This document shows, piece after piece, positions 25,519-34,417 of a stretch of 64,000 nucleotides of DNA. The position numbers and the translations under genes are program-made. Below the pieces are notes generated by a model that did no database searches, was not told the origin of the DNA, and saw only the letters and a program-made list of their open reading frames with translations. Each line of letters begins with the position of its first letter. The stretch's first letter is position 1. The DNA is taken from contig CAJTRA010000001.1 in NCBI GenBank assembly GCA_910578345.1, positions 534,027 to 598,026 of the forward strand, read 5' to 3'. The DNA comes from an uncultured Lachnospiraceae bacterium (GTDB lineage: Bacteria; Bacillota; Clostridia; Lachnospirales; Lachnospiraceae).

Positions 25519-26775
25519 TTACATTTTCATCGTATTTTTCTTACAGATCCGCATCCGCATCTCACAAAAGCTTCCTCCTTCCTCTCCATTCCCGAACAAA
25601 ACCTTTCCTCCATGCGCCCAAATGATCTTACTTACAATGCCTAAACCGCGTATATTCTGCGACGGCTTTCTCCTTCTGCTGCCTAACTGCCTGAGCATTT
25701 CCCCAGAATACCCTATACCGTTGTCCGAAAACCGGATCAGACACCAGCGTTTCTCTTTCCTCAGGCTGAGTCTGATGCACGTACTGCCATCCTGCTCGCT
25801 ATGCCGCAGACTGTTGTGGAACAGGTTGCGCAGCGCCCGGATGAAAAGTTTACGGTCCGCCAACAGGACGATCCTTTCCGCCTCTTTTCCAATATTCATC
25901 TCGATCTTCAGTGCATCTTCCCCGACATCATCCAGAAAAGAGGCTGCCACCTCCCGCAGTACTGCCGCCGGATACATCAGTTCCTTGCGCAGCGCCTGCA
26001 TGGAATATTCCAGTTCCGATGTCAGATTCAGATCTTCGATCAGTTCCTTCATCACCAGACTCTGATGTTTGATCACTGCCGCCTGCTGCCGTTCTTCCTC
26101 CGGCAAATGGCTGCTGCCCTCAAGAGCATCCGCATATCCAAGCGCGACGGCAAGAGGCGTGCGGATATCATGGGAAATACCCGCAATCCACTCAATCCGC
26201 GCCTGCTCTCTGCTTCTTGACCAACGTCTCGTAAAGATCACAGCCAGGATCAGAATCCACACGAAATCAAACAGCAGGATCAAGTACCATACTCTCTCGA
26301 CATATTCCATCCAGGAAACCGGGAATTGAATATTATATTTCCACATTGCACCCCGCGGGGTTCCAACGATCAGGATCTTATCCTCCCACACCAGCAGACT
26401 GACCGGATATCCTTCCAGATACCACCTGGTCATGCGGGCAATATCTGTCATCTCATAGGAATCTTTGATCTCTTCCGGCTTGGCATAGGACCAGACCATC
26501 TCCCCCGATTCTTCCAGAAGCATGGCCCACTGGCTCCGCTCGTCCAGATTCTTCTGCATGTTCTCACTTAATTCATAGCCCCGCTCTGTCAATGTCAATT
26601 CCGCCGCCACTACCTCACCGTTGAGATACCAGGGCATGTGATAGTGGAGTAACAACAGCAGTAAGAAGACAACATTCACCACGATTGTCAGCCATGCGAT
26701 CGCCACGAAGGTAAAAACGCTGTAGGTCAGCATCCGTATGCTGATCGATTTATATTGTACAAAATGTTTTCTCAC
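25519..26775 (-). CDS. Sensor histidine kinase, EnvZ/BaeS class
   Basis: This 418-residue membrane kinase has helices near residues 16-42 and 145-165 enclosing a short extracellular loop. The HisKA domain has the phospho-histidine in GISHDIRTPLAVALGY, and the HATPase_c domain has NLFHNSLRHS and DNGIGYS. It starts at a GTG with AAGGGA 6 bases before it. It is 44 bases downstream of an OmpR-type regulator and divergent from an ABC exporter, the usual arrangement for sensing cell-envelope stress or antimicrobial peptides. The stimulus is inferred only from context. Confidence 0.9.
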   Translation of the reverse strand: MRKHFVQYKSISIRMLTYSVFTFVAIAWLTIVVNVVFLLLLLLHYHMPWYLNGEVVAAELTLTERGYELSENMQKNLDERSQWAMLLEESGEMVWSYAKPEEIKDSYEMTDIARMTRWYLEGYPVSLLVWEDKILIVGTPRGAMWKYNIQFPVSWMEYVERVWYLILLFDFVWILILAVIFTRRWSRSREQARIEWIAGISHDIRTPLAVALGYADALEGSSHLPEEERQQAAVIKHQSLVMKELIEDLNLTSELEYSMQALRKELMYPAAVLREVAASFLDDVGEDALKIEMNIGKEAERIVLLADRKLFIRALRNLFHNSLRHSEQDGSTCIRLSLRKEKRWCLIRFSDNGIGYSGEMLRQLGSRRRKPSQNIRGLGIVSKIIWAHGGKVLFGNGEEGGSFCEMRMRICKKNTMKM

Positions 26776-26819
26776 ATTTGATCCCTTCTATATACTCACG
26801 GCCTGATGGCACAAGCTCT

Positions 26820-27548
26820 CTAAACAAGCTTATACCCAAGCCCGCGTACCGTCTGCAGGTGCTTCGGGTGGGAGGCATCCTGCTCGATCTTCTCCCGCAG
26901 CCTTCTGATATGCACGATCAACGTATTCTCATATCCATAATTGCCATCCTGCCACACAGCTTCACACAGTGCATCGATCGTCACGATCTGCCCCCTGTTA
27001 GCCGCCAGCTTCTCCAGAATGGCATATTCCTTTGCCGTCAGCGTTACTTCCATCGGCGGCGCGCTCTCCCCGCCATCCTGCTGCCTTTGTCTGTGCACCA
27101 CGCCGCTTCCCAGATCAACCTGACAGTCTCCCAGCATGATCACCTTCCCGGCATCCGCCGCATCCCGCACCCGGTAGACTCTCTTTAACACCACCGCGAT
27201 CCTCAGTGACAGCTCCCGCGGCAGAAAGGGCTTCGTGATATAGTCGTCCGCTCCCATCCCCAGTCCCCGCAGTCTATTCTCATCCTCGTCCCTGGCAGAT
27301 AGAAAGATAACGGGAACCTCGGATTCCTCGTGTAATTCCCGCAGCAGCATAAATCCATCGCCATCCGGCAGCATCACATCCATCAAGATCAGATGCGGGT
27401 GTTCCTGATAGAAGATCTGTCTCGCCTCCCTGCAGCTTCCTGCCGTCACCACCTGACAGAATCCTTCTTTCTTCAGGAAATCACTCACCATCTTCCGCAG
27501 CGCCGGTTCGTCATCCACGATCATGATCTTATATGCATATAACTCCAT
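26820..27548 (-). CDS. Response regulator, OmpR/PhoB family
   Basis: This 242-residue regulator has a receiver domain with D12-D13 and phospho-acceptor D57 (MDVMLPDG) and a C-terminal winged helix ending TVRGLGYKLV. The start is set at the ATG at 27548 (MELYAYKIM), which has GAGGG 5 bases upstream; the open frame before it includes the promoter. It forms an operon with the kinase downstream and probably binds the repeat in the intergenic region to activate the ABC genes. Confidence 0.93.
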   Translation of the reverse strand: MELYAYKIMIVDDEPALRKMVSDFLKKEGFCQVVTAGSCREARQIFYQEHPHLILMDVMLPDGDGFMLLRELHEESEVPVIFLSARDEDENRLRGLGMGADDYITKPFLPRELSLRIAVVLKRVYRVRDAADAGKVIMLGDCQVDLGSGVVHRQRQQDGGESAPPMEVTLTAKEYAILEKLAANRGQIVTIDALCEAVWQDGNYGYENTLIVHIRRLREKIEQDASHPKHLQTVRGLGYKLV

Positions 27549-27601
27549 TGTGTCCCTCTTCCCTCTATAGCAAATCTGCTTCCCTATATAACTTTGCCTA
27601 A

Positions 27602-27630
27602 AGTATACTATTTTTTTCTCTTCGGTGAAA
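27602..27630 (-). promoter_or_regulatory. Promoter of the OmpR-type regulator operon
   Basis: On the minus strand TTTCAC and TATACT are separated by 17 bases, about 55 bases upstream of the regulator ATG. Confidence 0.5.
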
Positions 27631-27646
27631 CTGTTCCGGTCAAATC

Positions 27647-27684
27647 TTAAGGTAACCGTAAGGCAGGCTTCATTGGAATGTAAT
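27647..27684 (+). promoter_or_regulatory. Operator and promoter of the ABC exporter genes
   Basis: TTAAGG at 27647 and GTAAGG at 27658 form a direct repeat with 11-bp spacing in place of a good -35 box, followed by TGTAAT at 27679-27684. This is the layout of promoters activated by OmpR-family regulators; the adjacent regulator is the natural candidate. Confidence 0.5.
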
Positions 27685-27751
27685 GAAAAACTCCTATGCT
27701 TATGATCAGATCTCAAGATATCAATTCATAAAAGAAAGGGAATGGAATGCT

Positions 27752-28672
27752 ATGCAGACACAAAATCTGATTGAAACAACAAACCTCACCAAGCAATACG
27801 GCAAAGTGCGCTGCGTTAATTCGCTCCACATGCAGGTGCCGCAAGGTGCGGTCTATGGTTTTCTGGGACCCAATGGGGCCGGGAAATCCACTACATTAAA
27901 GATGATTCTGGGACTCGCCAGACCAACTTCCGGTTCCATCACACTCTTTGGCACCCCGATGTGCGATAAAAACCGCATCCAACTCCTGTCCCATACCGGA
28001 TCCCTGATCGAATCCCCCAGCTATTACGGTCATCTGACGGGCGAAGAGAATCTTCACATCCTACAGACCTTGAAAGGCTGCCCCGCAGAGGATATCGATA
28101 AGGTATTACGGATCGTCCGCCTTGAGGATGCCCGCAAGAAGAAAGTAGATCATTATTCGCTGGGCATGAAACAGCGGCTCGGCCTGGCATCTGCGCTGCT
28201 TGGTTTCCCCAGATTATTAATCCTGGATGAACCGACCAACGGCCTGGATCCCTCCGGCATTCAGGAAATGCGGGAATTGATTTGTACGCTGCCTTCTGAA
28301 TATGGTATCACCGTCGTGGTCTCTTCCCATCTGCTCAGCGAGATCGATCAGATGGCTGATCATGTGGGCATTATCCGTAAAGGGCAGCTCGTATTTCAGG
28401 ATACCCTGCAAGTCCTGCATTCTCATGCCAGACAGCAGATTGCCCTGCGCACCGGCAGTCTGGCACAGACACTTTCCCTGCTTCGCCGCAATGATATAGA
28501 AGTGGATAAGGAAGAAGATTATCTGCTGATCCCCATGACAGAGGATGACCGGATTGCCGACCTGTGCAGACAGTTGTGCGAACACCATATTCCGCTCTAT
28601 CGGATTGAAAAAAGGGAGAAAAGTCTGGAAGATATCTTCCTGTCACTGACCGGAAAGGAGACAAGTCTATGA
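27752..28672 (+). CDS. ABC transporter ATP-binding protein, bacitracin/lantibiotic-immunity type
   Basis: This 306-residue ATPase has Walker A GPNGAGKST, the signature HYSLGMKQRLGLA, Walker B LLILDEPTNGLDP and the switch histidine in VVSSHLL. The family is BcrA/LanF-like, and the C-terminal extension of about 80 residues is usual for it. The start at 27752 (MQTQNLIETTNL) is preferred, with AAAGGGA upstream. It overlaps the next gene by 4 bases (ATGA). With two hydrophobic partners and the divergent two-component system it probably forms an export or immunity pump for antimicrobial peptides. Confidence 0.92.
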   Translation: MQTQNLIETTNLTKQYGKVRCVNSLHMQVPQGAVYGFLGPNGAGKSTTLKMILGLARPTSGSITLFGTPMCDKNRIQLLSHTGSLIESPSYYGHLTGEENLHILQTLKGCPAEDIDKVLRIVRLEDARKKKVDHYSLGMKQRLGLASALLGFPRLLILDEPTNGLDPSGIQEMRELICTLPSEYGITVVVSSHLLSEIDQMADHVGIIRKGQLVFQDTLQVLHSHARQQIALRTGSLAQTLSLLRRNDIEVDKEEDYLLIPMTEDDRIADLCRQLCEHHIPLYRIEKREKSLEDIFLSLTGKETSL

Positions 28673-29421
28673 AAACATTACAGTTGGAATTCTACAAGAT
28701 CAAAAGACGAAAGATCGGATTGACGATGGCAGCCTTCTTAGCCGTTCAATTCCTGTGGGGACTCTGGGCATTTCACGATCCCTCCGAGAAAGAAAAAGCG
28801 CAAGGCTTCCTCTCCTTGCTCTATTCTCTCCCGGTCCTGGATGCAGTTCTTGTCCCACCCATCATGGCGGTACTGGCCTCACGCCTTGCAGATATTGAAC
28901 ACAAAGGCGGTATGTACAAGCAGTTAGAAACCTTGCGCAGGCCAGGCAGCCTCTATCACGCCAAGGCTCTCTGCGGCCTGATCATTATTATAGTCATGTT
29001 CGCAGCGCAATATGCTCTGTTCATCCTCCTTGGGTATGCGGTCGGTTATCAGGGACATCCTGACGCAGCATATTATCTCCTGTCCTATGGGCTGAAACTC
29101 ATGAGCAACAGTTCCCTGTTCCTGATGCAGCTTGCCTTGTCCATGTTGTTTGCAAATCAGATGATCCCCCTGGTCATCGGCCTATGCGGTTCTCTGATCG
29201 GACTGCTGTTAATGTTCGTCAAGATGTACTCTTTTCTTCCCTGGGGCGGTAATCTCAACGCTGCTTTAGTCACAATGGAATGGAATCCTGTCAACAGGAA
29301 CATCACGTACTTCTACCGGGAATATACGCCGATCGAATTGGCCGCTGTCGGTATGATCTTCGTGTGGTTCGTAATCTTCTATATTGCCGGCAGAACTTTG
29401 TTCACCCGTAAGGAGAACTAA
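28669..29421 (+). CDS. ABC transporter permease, LanE/MutE-like
   Basis: This 250-residue protein has six predicted membrane helices with a short cytoplasmic N-terminus (MKTLQLEFYKIKRRKIG), which matches permeases of the lantibiotic-immunity type. The ATG overlaps the end of the ATPase gene. It is one of two similar-sized membrane subunits, as in LanFEG systems. Confidence 0.85.
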   Translation: MKTLQLEFYKIKRRKIGLTMAAFLAVQFLWGLWAFHDPSEKEKAQGFLSLLYSLPVLDAVLVPPIMAVLASRLADIEHKGGMYKQLETLRRPGSLYHAKALCGLIIIIVMFAAQYALFILLGYAVGYQGHPDAAYYLLSYGLKLMSNSSLFLMQLALSMLFANQMIPLVIGLCGSLIGLLLMFVKMYSFLPWGGNLNAALVTMEWNPVNRNITYFYREYTPIELAAVGMIFVWFVIFYIAGRTLFTRKEN

Positions 29422-29476
29422 GTAAGTCGTGCCGGCCGCCATGCAATTTATTATAAACAGAAAGGAAAACAAAAAT

Positions 29477-30205
29477 ATGTATTCATCTTTCACAAGAGCG
29501 ATCAAAGCCGAACATCTGAAGTTAAAGCGAAGCCCCGTATGGCTGGCATTCTTTGCACTGCCTGTCATATCCGCCTTCTTCGGCACTAACAATTACCTTA
29601 TGAACCAGGGCATCCTGCAAAGTGAATGGTTCAGTCTCTGGTCGCAGCATTCCCTGTTTCTCTGCTTCTTTTTCATGCCTGCGCTGATCGGTACATTCTG
29701 CTCCTACCTCTGGCGCCTCGAACACCTGAGGACTAACTGGAACAGCTTCTTAACCACACCTGTGCCCCTTCTGTGTCTCTATCTCGGCAAACTTTATCAG
29801 GCGGTGAAGATCGTTATCCTGGGCAATCTCTGGATCTTTCTCCTGTACTTTCTGTGCGGAAAACTTTGCGCTCTTACAGCTCCCTTTCCGCCACAGACGT
29901 TGGAATGGTTCCTCTGCGGCGTTCTCGGCGGCGCTGTCATCTGCAGTATACAGCTTGCCCTCTCCATGGTGATCCGTTCTTTCGCCGTACCGATCGGCAT
30001 CGGCCTGCTCGGCGGCCTGGCGGGCATGCTCCTCACCAATAAGGGATACGGACTTCTCTATCCCTATTCTCTCTACAGCATCGGTATGCGGGCAAATAAT
30101 CCAAAGATGGAGATTGATCTGAAGCTGTTCGCGATTTCCAGTATATTCTACATGATCCTGCTGTGCATATTGTCGGTAGCCGGACTGCGGCGGCATGAAC
30201 AGTAG
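29477..30205 (+). CDS. ABC transporter permease, LanG/MutG-like
   Basis: This 242-residue, six-helix membrane protein has the same N-terminal pattern as its neighbour (AIKAEHLKLKRSPVWLA). The start at 29477 (MYSSFTRAI) follows AAAGGA by 10 bases; the 16 codons before it lack a ribosome site. It is the second membrane subunit of the putative LanFEG-like exporter. The gene ends close to, and convergent with, the GH32-like gene. Confidence 0.85.
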   Translation: MYSSFTRAIKAEHLKLKRSPVWLAFFALPVISAFFGTNNYLMNQGILQSEWFSLWSQHSLFLCFFFMPALIGTFCSYLWRLEHLRTNWNSFLTTPVPLLCLYLGKLYQAVKIVILGNLWIFLLYFLCGKLCALTAPFPPQTLEWFLCGVLGGAVICSIQLALSMVIRSFAVPIGIGLLGGLAGMLLTNKGYGLLYPYSLYSIGMRANNPKMEIDLKLFAISSIFYMILLCILSVAGLRRHEQ

Positions 30206-30270
30206 CAGACTGCAGTTGCCGCATGATCAAAATGTTTCCTGACAAGCGGGAGCAGGTTCTGCAAAGACTG

Positions 30271-31713
30271 CTACGAATGCTCCCGCAGCCGCCACCCACA
30301 ATTTACCGCCTTAAGCCTTCCGCCGGTAACAAACAGGCTGCTCTTCTTCATCCTGCGGCACATTCTGACAGACATTGCCGTCCTCTCATTCACATAGAGA
30401 ATACAGATATCTTCTTCCAGCAAAAGCTTGACGGAGAGTCTGCCGGACTTAAGATCAAAGGGACGCTCAAAAGCCGGCACAAAGGGGATGTCCCCGCCCA
30501 TCCGATGCTGTTCTCCATAGATGTCTCCTCTGGGCCATCTGTCCAGTACAAACCGGCAGTATCCAGGCTCAAACCGGAAGAAATATCCTTCATCCGAATC
30601 CTCATCTTCCTGAAATGCTATCCCGAAATCAATCGGCATCTCTTCCTTATCCCATTCAAGTTCTGCTTCCAGCAGCCCTTGCGCCGGAAGATCATCGAAG
30701 ACGGCACTTGCCGTATTGTCTGACTGCAAGGATATCCTGGATCCCTTACTTTCCCCGAAGATTCTTTCGATCGGATCGGGAAGTCTGACTGCCAGATCTC
30801 CATTCTCCAGAGCGTATACTTCATGAACTGCCAGTGCGCCGCCCCATTCCAGCCAGGAAAGTTCATTCTTCTCATGCCAGGTAGGAATCCAGCCAAATCC
30901 ATATCGTTTCTTTCCGTCAGAGGCCGTCTTGACCGCATACATACCCCTGGCATCCAGCGCATCGTCTTTCGTCTGTTTCCAGGGGCCCTGCAGGCTCCTG
31001 CTTTTCCTGTAATGGGTCAAAAACTTTGTCGTAAAGGTAGAATACAGCAGATACCACCATTCTCCTTCCCGGAACAGATCCGGGCATTCATGCGTGAAAT
31101 ACTGCTCCGGTGCGTAAAACACTTCCGCTTCTTCCCAGCTCCACAGATCCTGTGAATGACAGACCGCCACACAGCCGCTTTTCCGAAGGCTCTTATCCCG
31201 CAGACGGGCTGCCAGCAGCATACAATACTGTCCCGTCTCCTCCTCGAAGAATACAAAGGGATCTCTCCAGTCATGCGGTTCAAACTTTCCCGCCGGCGCC
31301 ATAAATGCCGTGTCGTAATGTTTCTCCCAATGTTTTAAGTCCTTACTGGTCGCATGAAGGATATACTGCAGCGCCTTTCCATCCTGTCCAAACTGCGCAT
31401 TGACCGGATTCTGTCCCGTATAGAAAAGATGAAAAAATCCGTCTTTTCCCTTGATCACCGAACCCGTATAGCACGCCTGGTCACAGTCATTGTCTCCGCC
31501 TGCAGGCAGCGCCTCCCCTTGCTCTTCCCAATGGACAAAGTCTTTCGTGCTGACTAGATGCCAGGACGTATGATCCGCCGTAACCGGCGTTTTCCTCTCA
31601 TCATACAGATAATAGATGTAAAAAGTTCCATGGTCCCAAAACGGAATGGCATCCCCAAACCATGCCTCCGTCGGCTTGTAGAAAATTTTCTGATCCCGTG
31701 CGATTTGATCCAT
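30271..31713 (-). CDS. Glycoside hydrolase family 32-like beta-fructosidase
   Basis: This 480-residue cytoplasmic enzyme of clan GH-J has a five-bladed propeller (about residues 8-310) and a C-terminal beta-sandwich. The three catalytic blocks are recognisable: WFGDAIPFW with D21 as presumed nucleophile (WMNDPNG in typical members), WRDPFVF with the transition-state aspartate, and HECPDLF with the acid/base glutamate. The first block is unusual, so the substrate may differ from sucrose or inulin. It follows the binding-lipoprotein gene, with a stem-loop between them. An inverted repeat spanning its stop codon (30246-30286, GCGGGAGCA/TGCTCCCGC) may terminate transcription. Confidence 0.85.
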   Translation of the reverse strand: MDQIARDQKIFYKPTEAWFGDAIPFWDHGTFYIYYLYDERKTPVTADHTSWHLVSTKDFVHWEEQGEALPAGGDNDCDQACYTGSVIKGKDGFFHLFYTGQNPVNAQFGQDGKALQYILHATSKDLKHWEKHYDTAFMAPAGKFEPHDWRDPFVFFEEETGQYCMLLAARLRDKSLRKSGCVAVCHSQDLWSWEEAEVFYAPEQYFTHECPDLFREGEWWYLLYSTFTTKFLTHYRKSRSLQGPWKQTKDDALDARGMYAVKTASDGKKRYGFGWIPTWHEKNELSWLEWGGALAVHEVYALENGDLAVRLPDPIERIFGESKGSRISLQSDNTASAVFDDLPAQGLLEAELEWDKEEMPIDFGIAFQEDEDSDEGYFFRFEPGYCRFVLDRWPRGDIYGEQHRMGGDIPFVPAFERPFDLKSGRLSVKLLLEEDICILYVNERTAMSVRMCRRMKKSSLFVTGGRLKAVNCGWRLREHS

Positions 31714-31764
31714 ATTACCTTCCTCTCTATGCAGACAGTAATCTGCTGCCCAATCTCGAAAATA

Positions 31765-31794
31765 ATTGTGACCGGCTTACAGACCGGCCACAAT
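31765..31794 (-). terminator. Intercistronic stem-loop between lipoprotein and GH32-like genes
   Basis: ATTGTGGCCGG pairs with CCGGTCACAAT (one G-U pair) on the minus strand, followed by TATTTT. Such elements after binding-protein genes usually let only part of the transcription pass and stabilise the upstream mRNA. Confidence 0.7.
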
Positions 31795-31811
31795 GATATC
31801 CTCTGTCTTAC

Positions 31812-33215
31812 TTACTCCGCGAAATAAGCTGCCGCATTTTCCTCCACAGAGGCGTCCACTCTGCTGCAGAATTCTTCCACCGTAATATCGCCGAGTGCCA
31901 GGGAAACGACTTCCTTACCGATCAGTTCATTGGTCGCCGGATCTAATTCGATATCAAACAGTTTAATCGATCCCGTGGAATTCTGCATATCTTCATAAAT
32001 CGCTTTCGTCAGTTCCGTCTCGTTGGGCAGCGTTCCATTCACCGCCGGTGAAAAGGCAAGTCCGCTTATCGCCTCACTGATGCGGTTTGCATAGAATTCA
32101 ATAAATCGCTCTGTCTCCGCATCAAATCTGTCCGCACCGAATGCGATGGGCATTGTGCTGTTGGAAATAAAGTTTGATTTCCCTACCGCTTCCCCTTCAT
32201 CGACCGTCGGGAGCAGGAAGTATCCGATATTTCCTTTCATGTCGTCGCCCAGCTGGTCATCCTGCATAAAAGGCAGATCCCATGTTCCAATATAGTGCAT
32301 TGCCGCATTTCCCCCTGTGAAATAGTTGGAGGCTCCCGTATAATCTGTGCTGGCAAATCCTGACTGGAAATACTTTGTTCCCAGCTCCTGCACGAAGGCT
32401 GCCGCTTTCCTGCCAACCTCACTGTCCATCTTCTGCTTGCCCTGCGCCAGATCATACAGGAAATCGTTCTCGCCATAGCGGTAGGTGACCATCAACAGAT
32501 AACGCAGGATCTGCCAGTTATCTTTTCCTGACACAGAGATTGGCGTAAACCCTGCACTCTTCAATTTCTCACAAGTCTCCAGAAATTCCGAATGGGTCGT
32601 CGGTATTGACGCGCCCGCTTCCTCGAACATCTTCTTATTGTACCAGAACACCTCGATCGAAAAGTCAATCGGCATGGCAATCTGCCTGCCGTCTTTTGTG
32701 GTTCCCCATCCGAGCGGCGCAGGCAGGAACACATCCTTTAATCCATACTTATCCATCGTCTCATTCAGATCCATTACGATCCCCTGGTCCAGAAGCTTGA
32801 TCGCATAGGGATCCGTATCCAGATTGAACATATCCGGCGTCTCGTTGCTGGCCACCAATGTTTTGATCTTCTGCAGATAAGCCGGCTTGTCGGCAATATA
32901 CTGAATATCCATTGAAAAGTTTGGATTCACCTCTTCCTGGTACATCCTCACGATATTTTCCATACTGATGTAGCCGGACTGCTGCGGTGTGATACAGGTA
33001 ATATACGTCATCTTCTTTTCCGGCTGATCCGCGTTCGCTTCCTCTGCTTCCACCTCTTCCTCTGCAGATTCCGGTTCCTCTAAAGCCGTCTCCTCCTGCG
33101 CGCTTTCGGCCTGTGCCTCACTCTGCTCAGGCGCCGCGCTCTCCGTATTCTGTCCACATCCAGCCAGCATAACCGCCGTCAGAACAGCCGTCAAAAATAA
33201 ACTTGTCTTTCTCAT
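31812..33215 (-). CDS. Sugar-binding lipoprotein of an ABC transporter (family 1)
   Basis: This 467-residue lipoprotein has lipobox LAGC with Cys20, then an acidic linker of Glu, Ala and Gln, then a family 1 binding domain. Features such as MPIDFSIEVFWYNKKMFEEAG are typical of oligosaccharide-binding proteins. The ATG follows AGGAGG closely. It is divergent from two permease genes and a YesM/YesN pair, so lipoprotein, permeases and the GH32-like enzyme likely form one uptake and breakdown system for a fructose-containing oligosaccharide. No dedicated ATPase gene is present, so a shared MsmK-like ATPase is expected. Confidence 0.9.
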   Translation of the reverse strand: MRKTSLFLTAVLTAVMLAGCGQNTESAAPEQSEAQAESAQEETALEEPESAEEEVEAEEANADQPEKKMTYITCITPQQSGYISMENIVRMYQEEVNPNFSMDIQYIADKPAYLQKIKTLVASNETPDMFNLDTDPYAIKLLDQGIVMDLNETMDKYGLKDVFLPAPLGWGTTKDGRQIAMPIDFSIEVFWYNKKMFEEAGASIPTTHSEFLETCEKLKSAGFTPISVSGKDNWQILRYLLMVTYRYGENDFLYDLAQGKQKMDSEVGRKAAAFVQELGTKYFQSGFASTDYTGASNYFTGGNAAMHYIGTWDLPFMQDDQLGDDMKGNIGYFLLPTVDEGEAVGKSNFISNSTMPIAFGADRFDAETERFIEFYANRISEAISGLAFSPAVNGTLPNETELTKAIYEDMQNSTGSIKLFDIELDPATNELIGKEVVSLALGDITVEEFCSRVDASVEENAAAYFAE

Positions 33216-33298
33216 TCCTTTTCCTCCTATCTCAATATTTGTCTCATCCAGTGTCGAAAAACAGAGGCCTCTGCTGTGTCATTCCCGACTCTGCTATC

Positions 33299-33327
33299 AG
33301 TATAAATTGAGGCGCATAGAGAGTAAA
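33299..33327 (-). promoter_or_regulatory. Promoter of the binding-lipoprotein/GH32-like operon
   Basis: On the minus strand TTTACT and TATACT are separated by 17 bases, about 85 bases upstream of the lipoprotein ATG. Confidence 0.55.
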
Positions 33328-33387
33328 CGTGAGGATTCTTAGAAAAATAGAAAAATCTTTAGATGAGACCAGACTCCTTCCCCGCCA

Positions 33388-33452
33388 TCCAAAAATAACC
33401 CAAAGAATCCAAAGATTTTAAAATAGTTCCCCATTACCCATTTCTTTATAAT
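33388..33452 (+). promoter_or_regulatory. Promoter and possible YesN operator of the permease operon
   Basis: TATAAT lies at 33447-33452 with no good -35 box. Upstream, between about 33388 and 33418, short CCAAA-type repeats (CCAAAAAT, CCCAAAGAA, CCAAAGAT) recur at roughly 10-bp intervals. An activator of the AraC/YesN type could bind here. The rest of the 33216-33529 gap holds the divergent promoter and the permease ribosome site. Confidence 0.4.
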
Positions 33453-33529
33453 GAAAAGCAAGGAGGCTGTGACCTAAAAACCGGCCGCATTCTACCCGAT
33501 CACAGGAAATTCACAGAAAGGAAGCTCCC

Positions 33530-34414
33530 ATGAAAAGTACACTAAAAAACAAAAAAGCTTGGCTGTTATTTTTACTGCCATCCATGATCATCTTCATTTT
33601 TACCGTTATTTTCCCAATTATGCGTTCCGCCTGGCTTGGCTTCTTCGACTGGGACGGCGTTACGCCGATGCGTTTTACAGGGTTATCCAATTACCAGAAA
33701 CTTTTCTCTGATGTCTATTTCAGAAATGCCCTGTGGAACAATATTGTATATCTGCTCATCAACCTGGTCGGACAGGTCGGCGTCGCATTGTGTCTGGCGC
33801 TGCTTCTGACGAAGATAACCTGGGGATGCAACTTCTTCAAGACAGTCTATTTTGCTCCTACGATTCTTTCCAGTGTCGCTGTCTCACAGGCTTTCCAGAA
33901 ATTCTATGCCACGGAACCGCCTGGGGTATTCAATGTGCTCTTAGACAGGATCGGCCTGGGAGAATTTGTAACTCCCTGGCTTGGCACCGCACAGACCGCG
34001 CTCTCCAGTGTGGCTCTGATCGAATGTTATAAGAACATGGGACTTTACCTGGTGATCATTTATTCCGGTCTGATGGCCATTCCATCTGACGTCATAGAGT
34101 CGGCGCGCATGGACGGCGCCTCCGGCATACGCCTCTTCTGGTACATTAAGCTGCCCTATATCAAGGATGTGATGGTGGTGGCCGTGATTATGGCGGTCAA
34201 TGGGCTGCTCAAAGCTTTCGACATTCCCTTCATTACGACAAACGGCGGCCCAGGCAGCGCCTCCGAACTGGTAACTACCTACATGTACAAAACTGCTTTT
34301 TCCAGCGCACGTTACGGTTATGGCAGTGCAATCGCTGTTTTTATCGCTCTGGAAAGTATTCTGGCAGTTTTGATCCTGCGAAGAATTTTTAACCGGTCTG
34401 ACGAAAAGGAGTAA
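33530..34414 (+). CDS. Sugar ABC transporter permease, MalF/UgpA type
   Basis: This 294-residue inner-membrane subunit has six predicted helices. The cytoplasmic EAA loop that docks the ATPase is seen as ESARMDGASGIRLFWYIKLP (residues about 189-208). It is translated from AGAAAGGA upstream of the ATG and ends 3 bases before the second permease gene. It is the partner of the divergent binding lipoprotein. Confidence 0.93.
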   Translation: MKSTLKNKKAWLLFLLPSMIIFIFTVIFPIMRSAWLGFFDWDGVTPMRFTGLSNYQKLFSDVYFRNALWNNIVYLLINLVGQVGVALCLALLLTKITWGCNFFKTVYFAPTILSSVAVSQAFQKFYATEPPGVFNVLLDRIGLGEFVTPWLGTAQTALSSVALIECYKNMGLYLVIIYSGLMAIPSDVIESARMDGASGIRLFWYIKLPYIKDVMVVAVIMAVNGLLKAFDIPFITTNGGPGSASELVTTYMYKTAFSSARYGYGSAIAVFIALESILAVLILRRIFNRSDEKE

Positions 34415-34417
34415 CTT

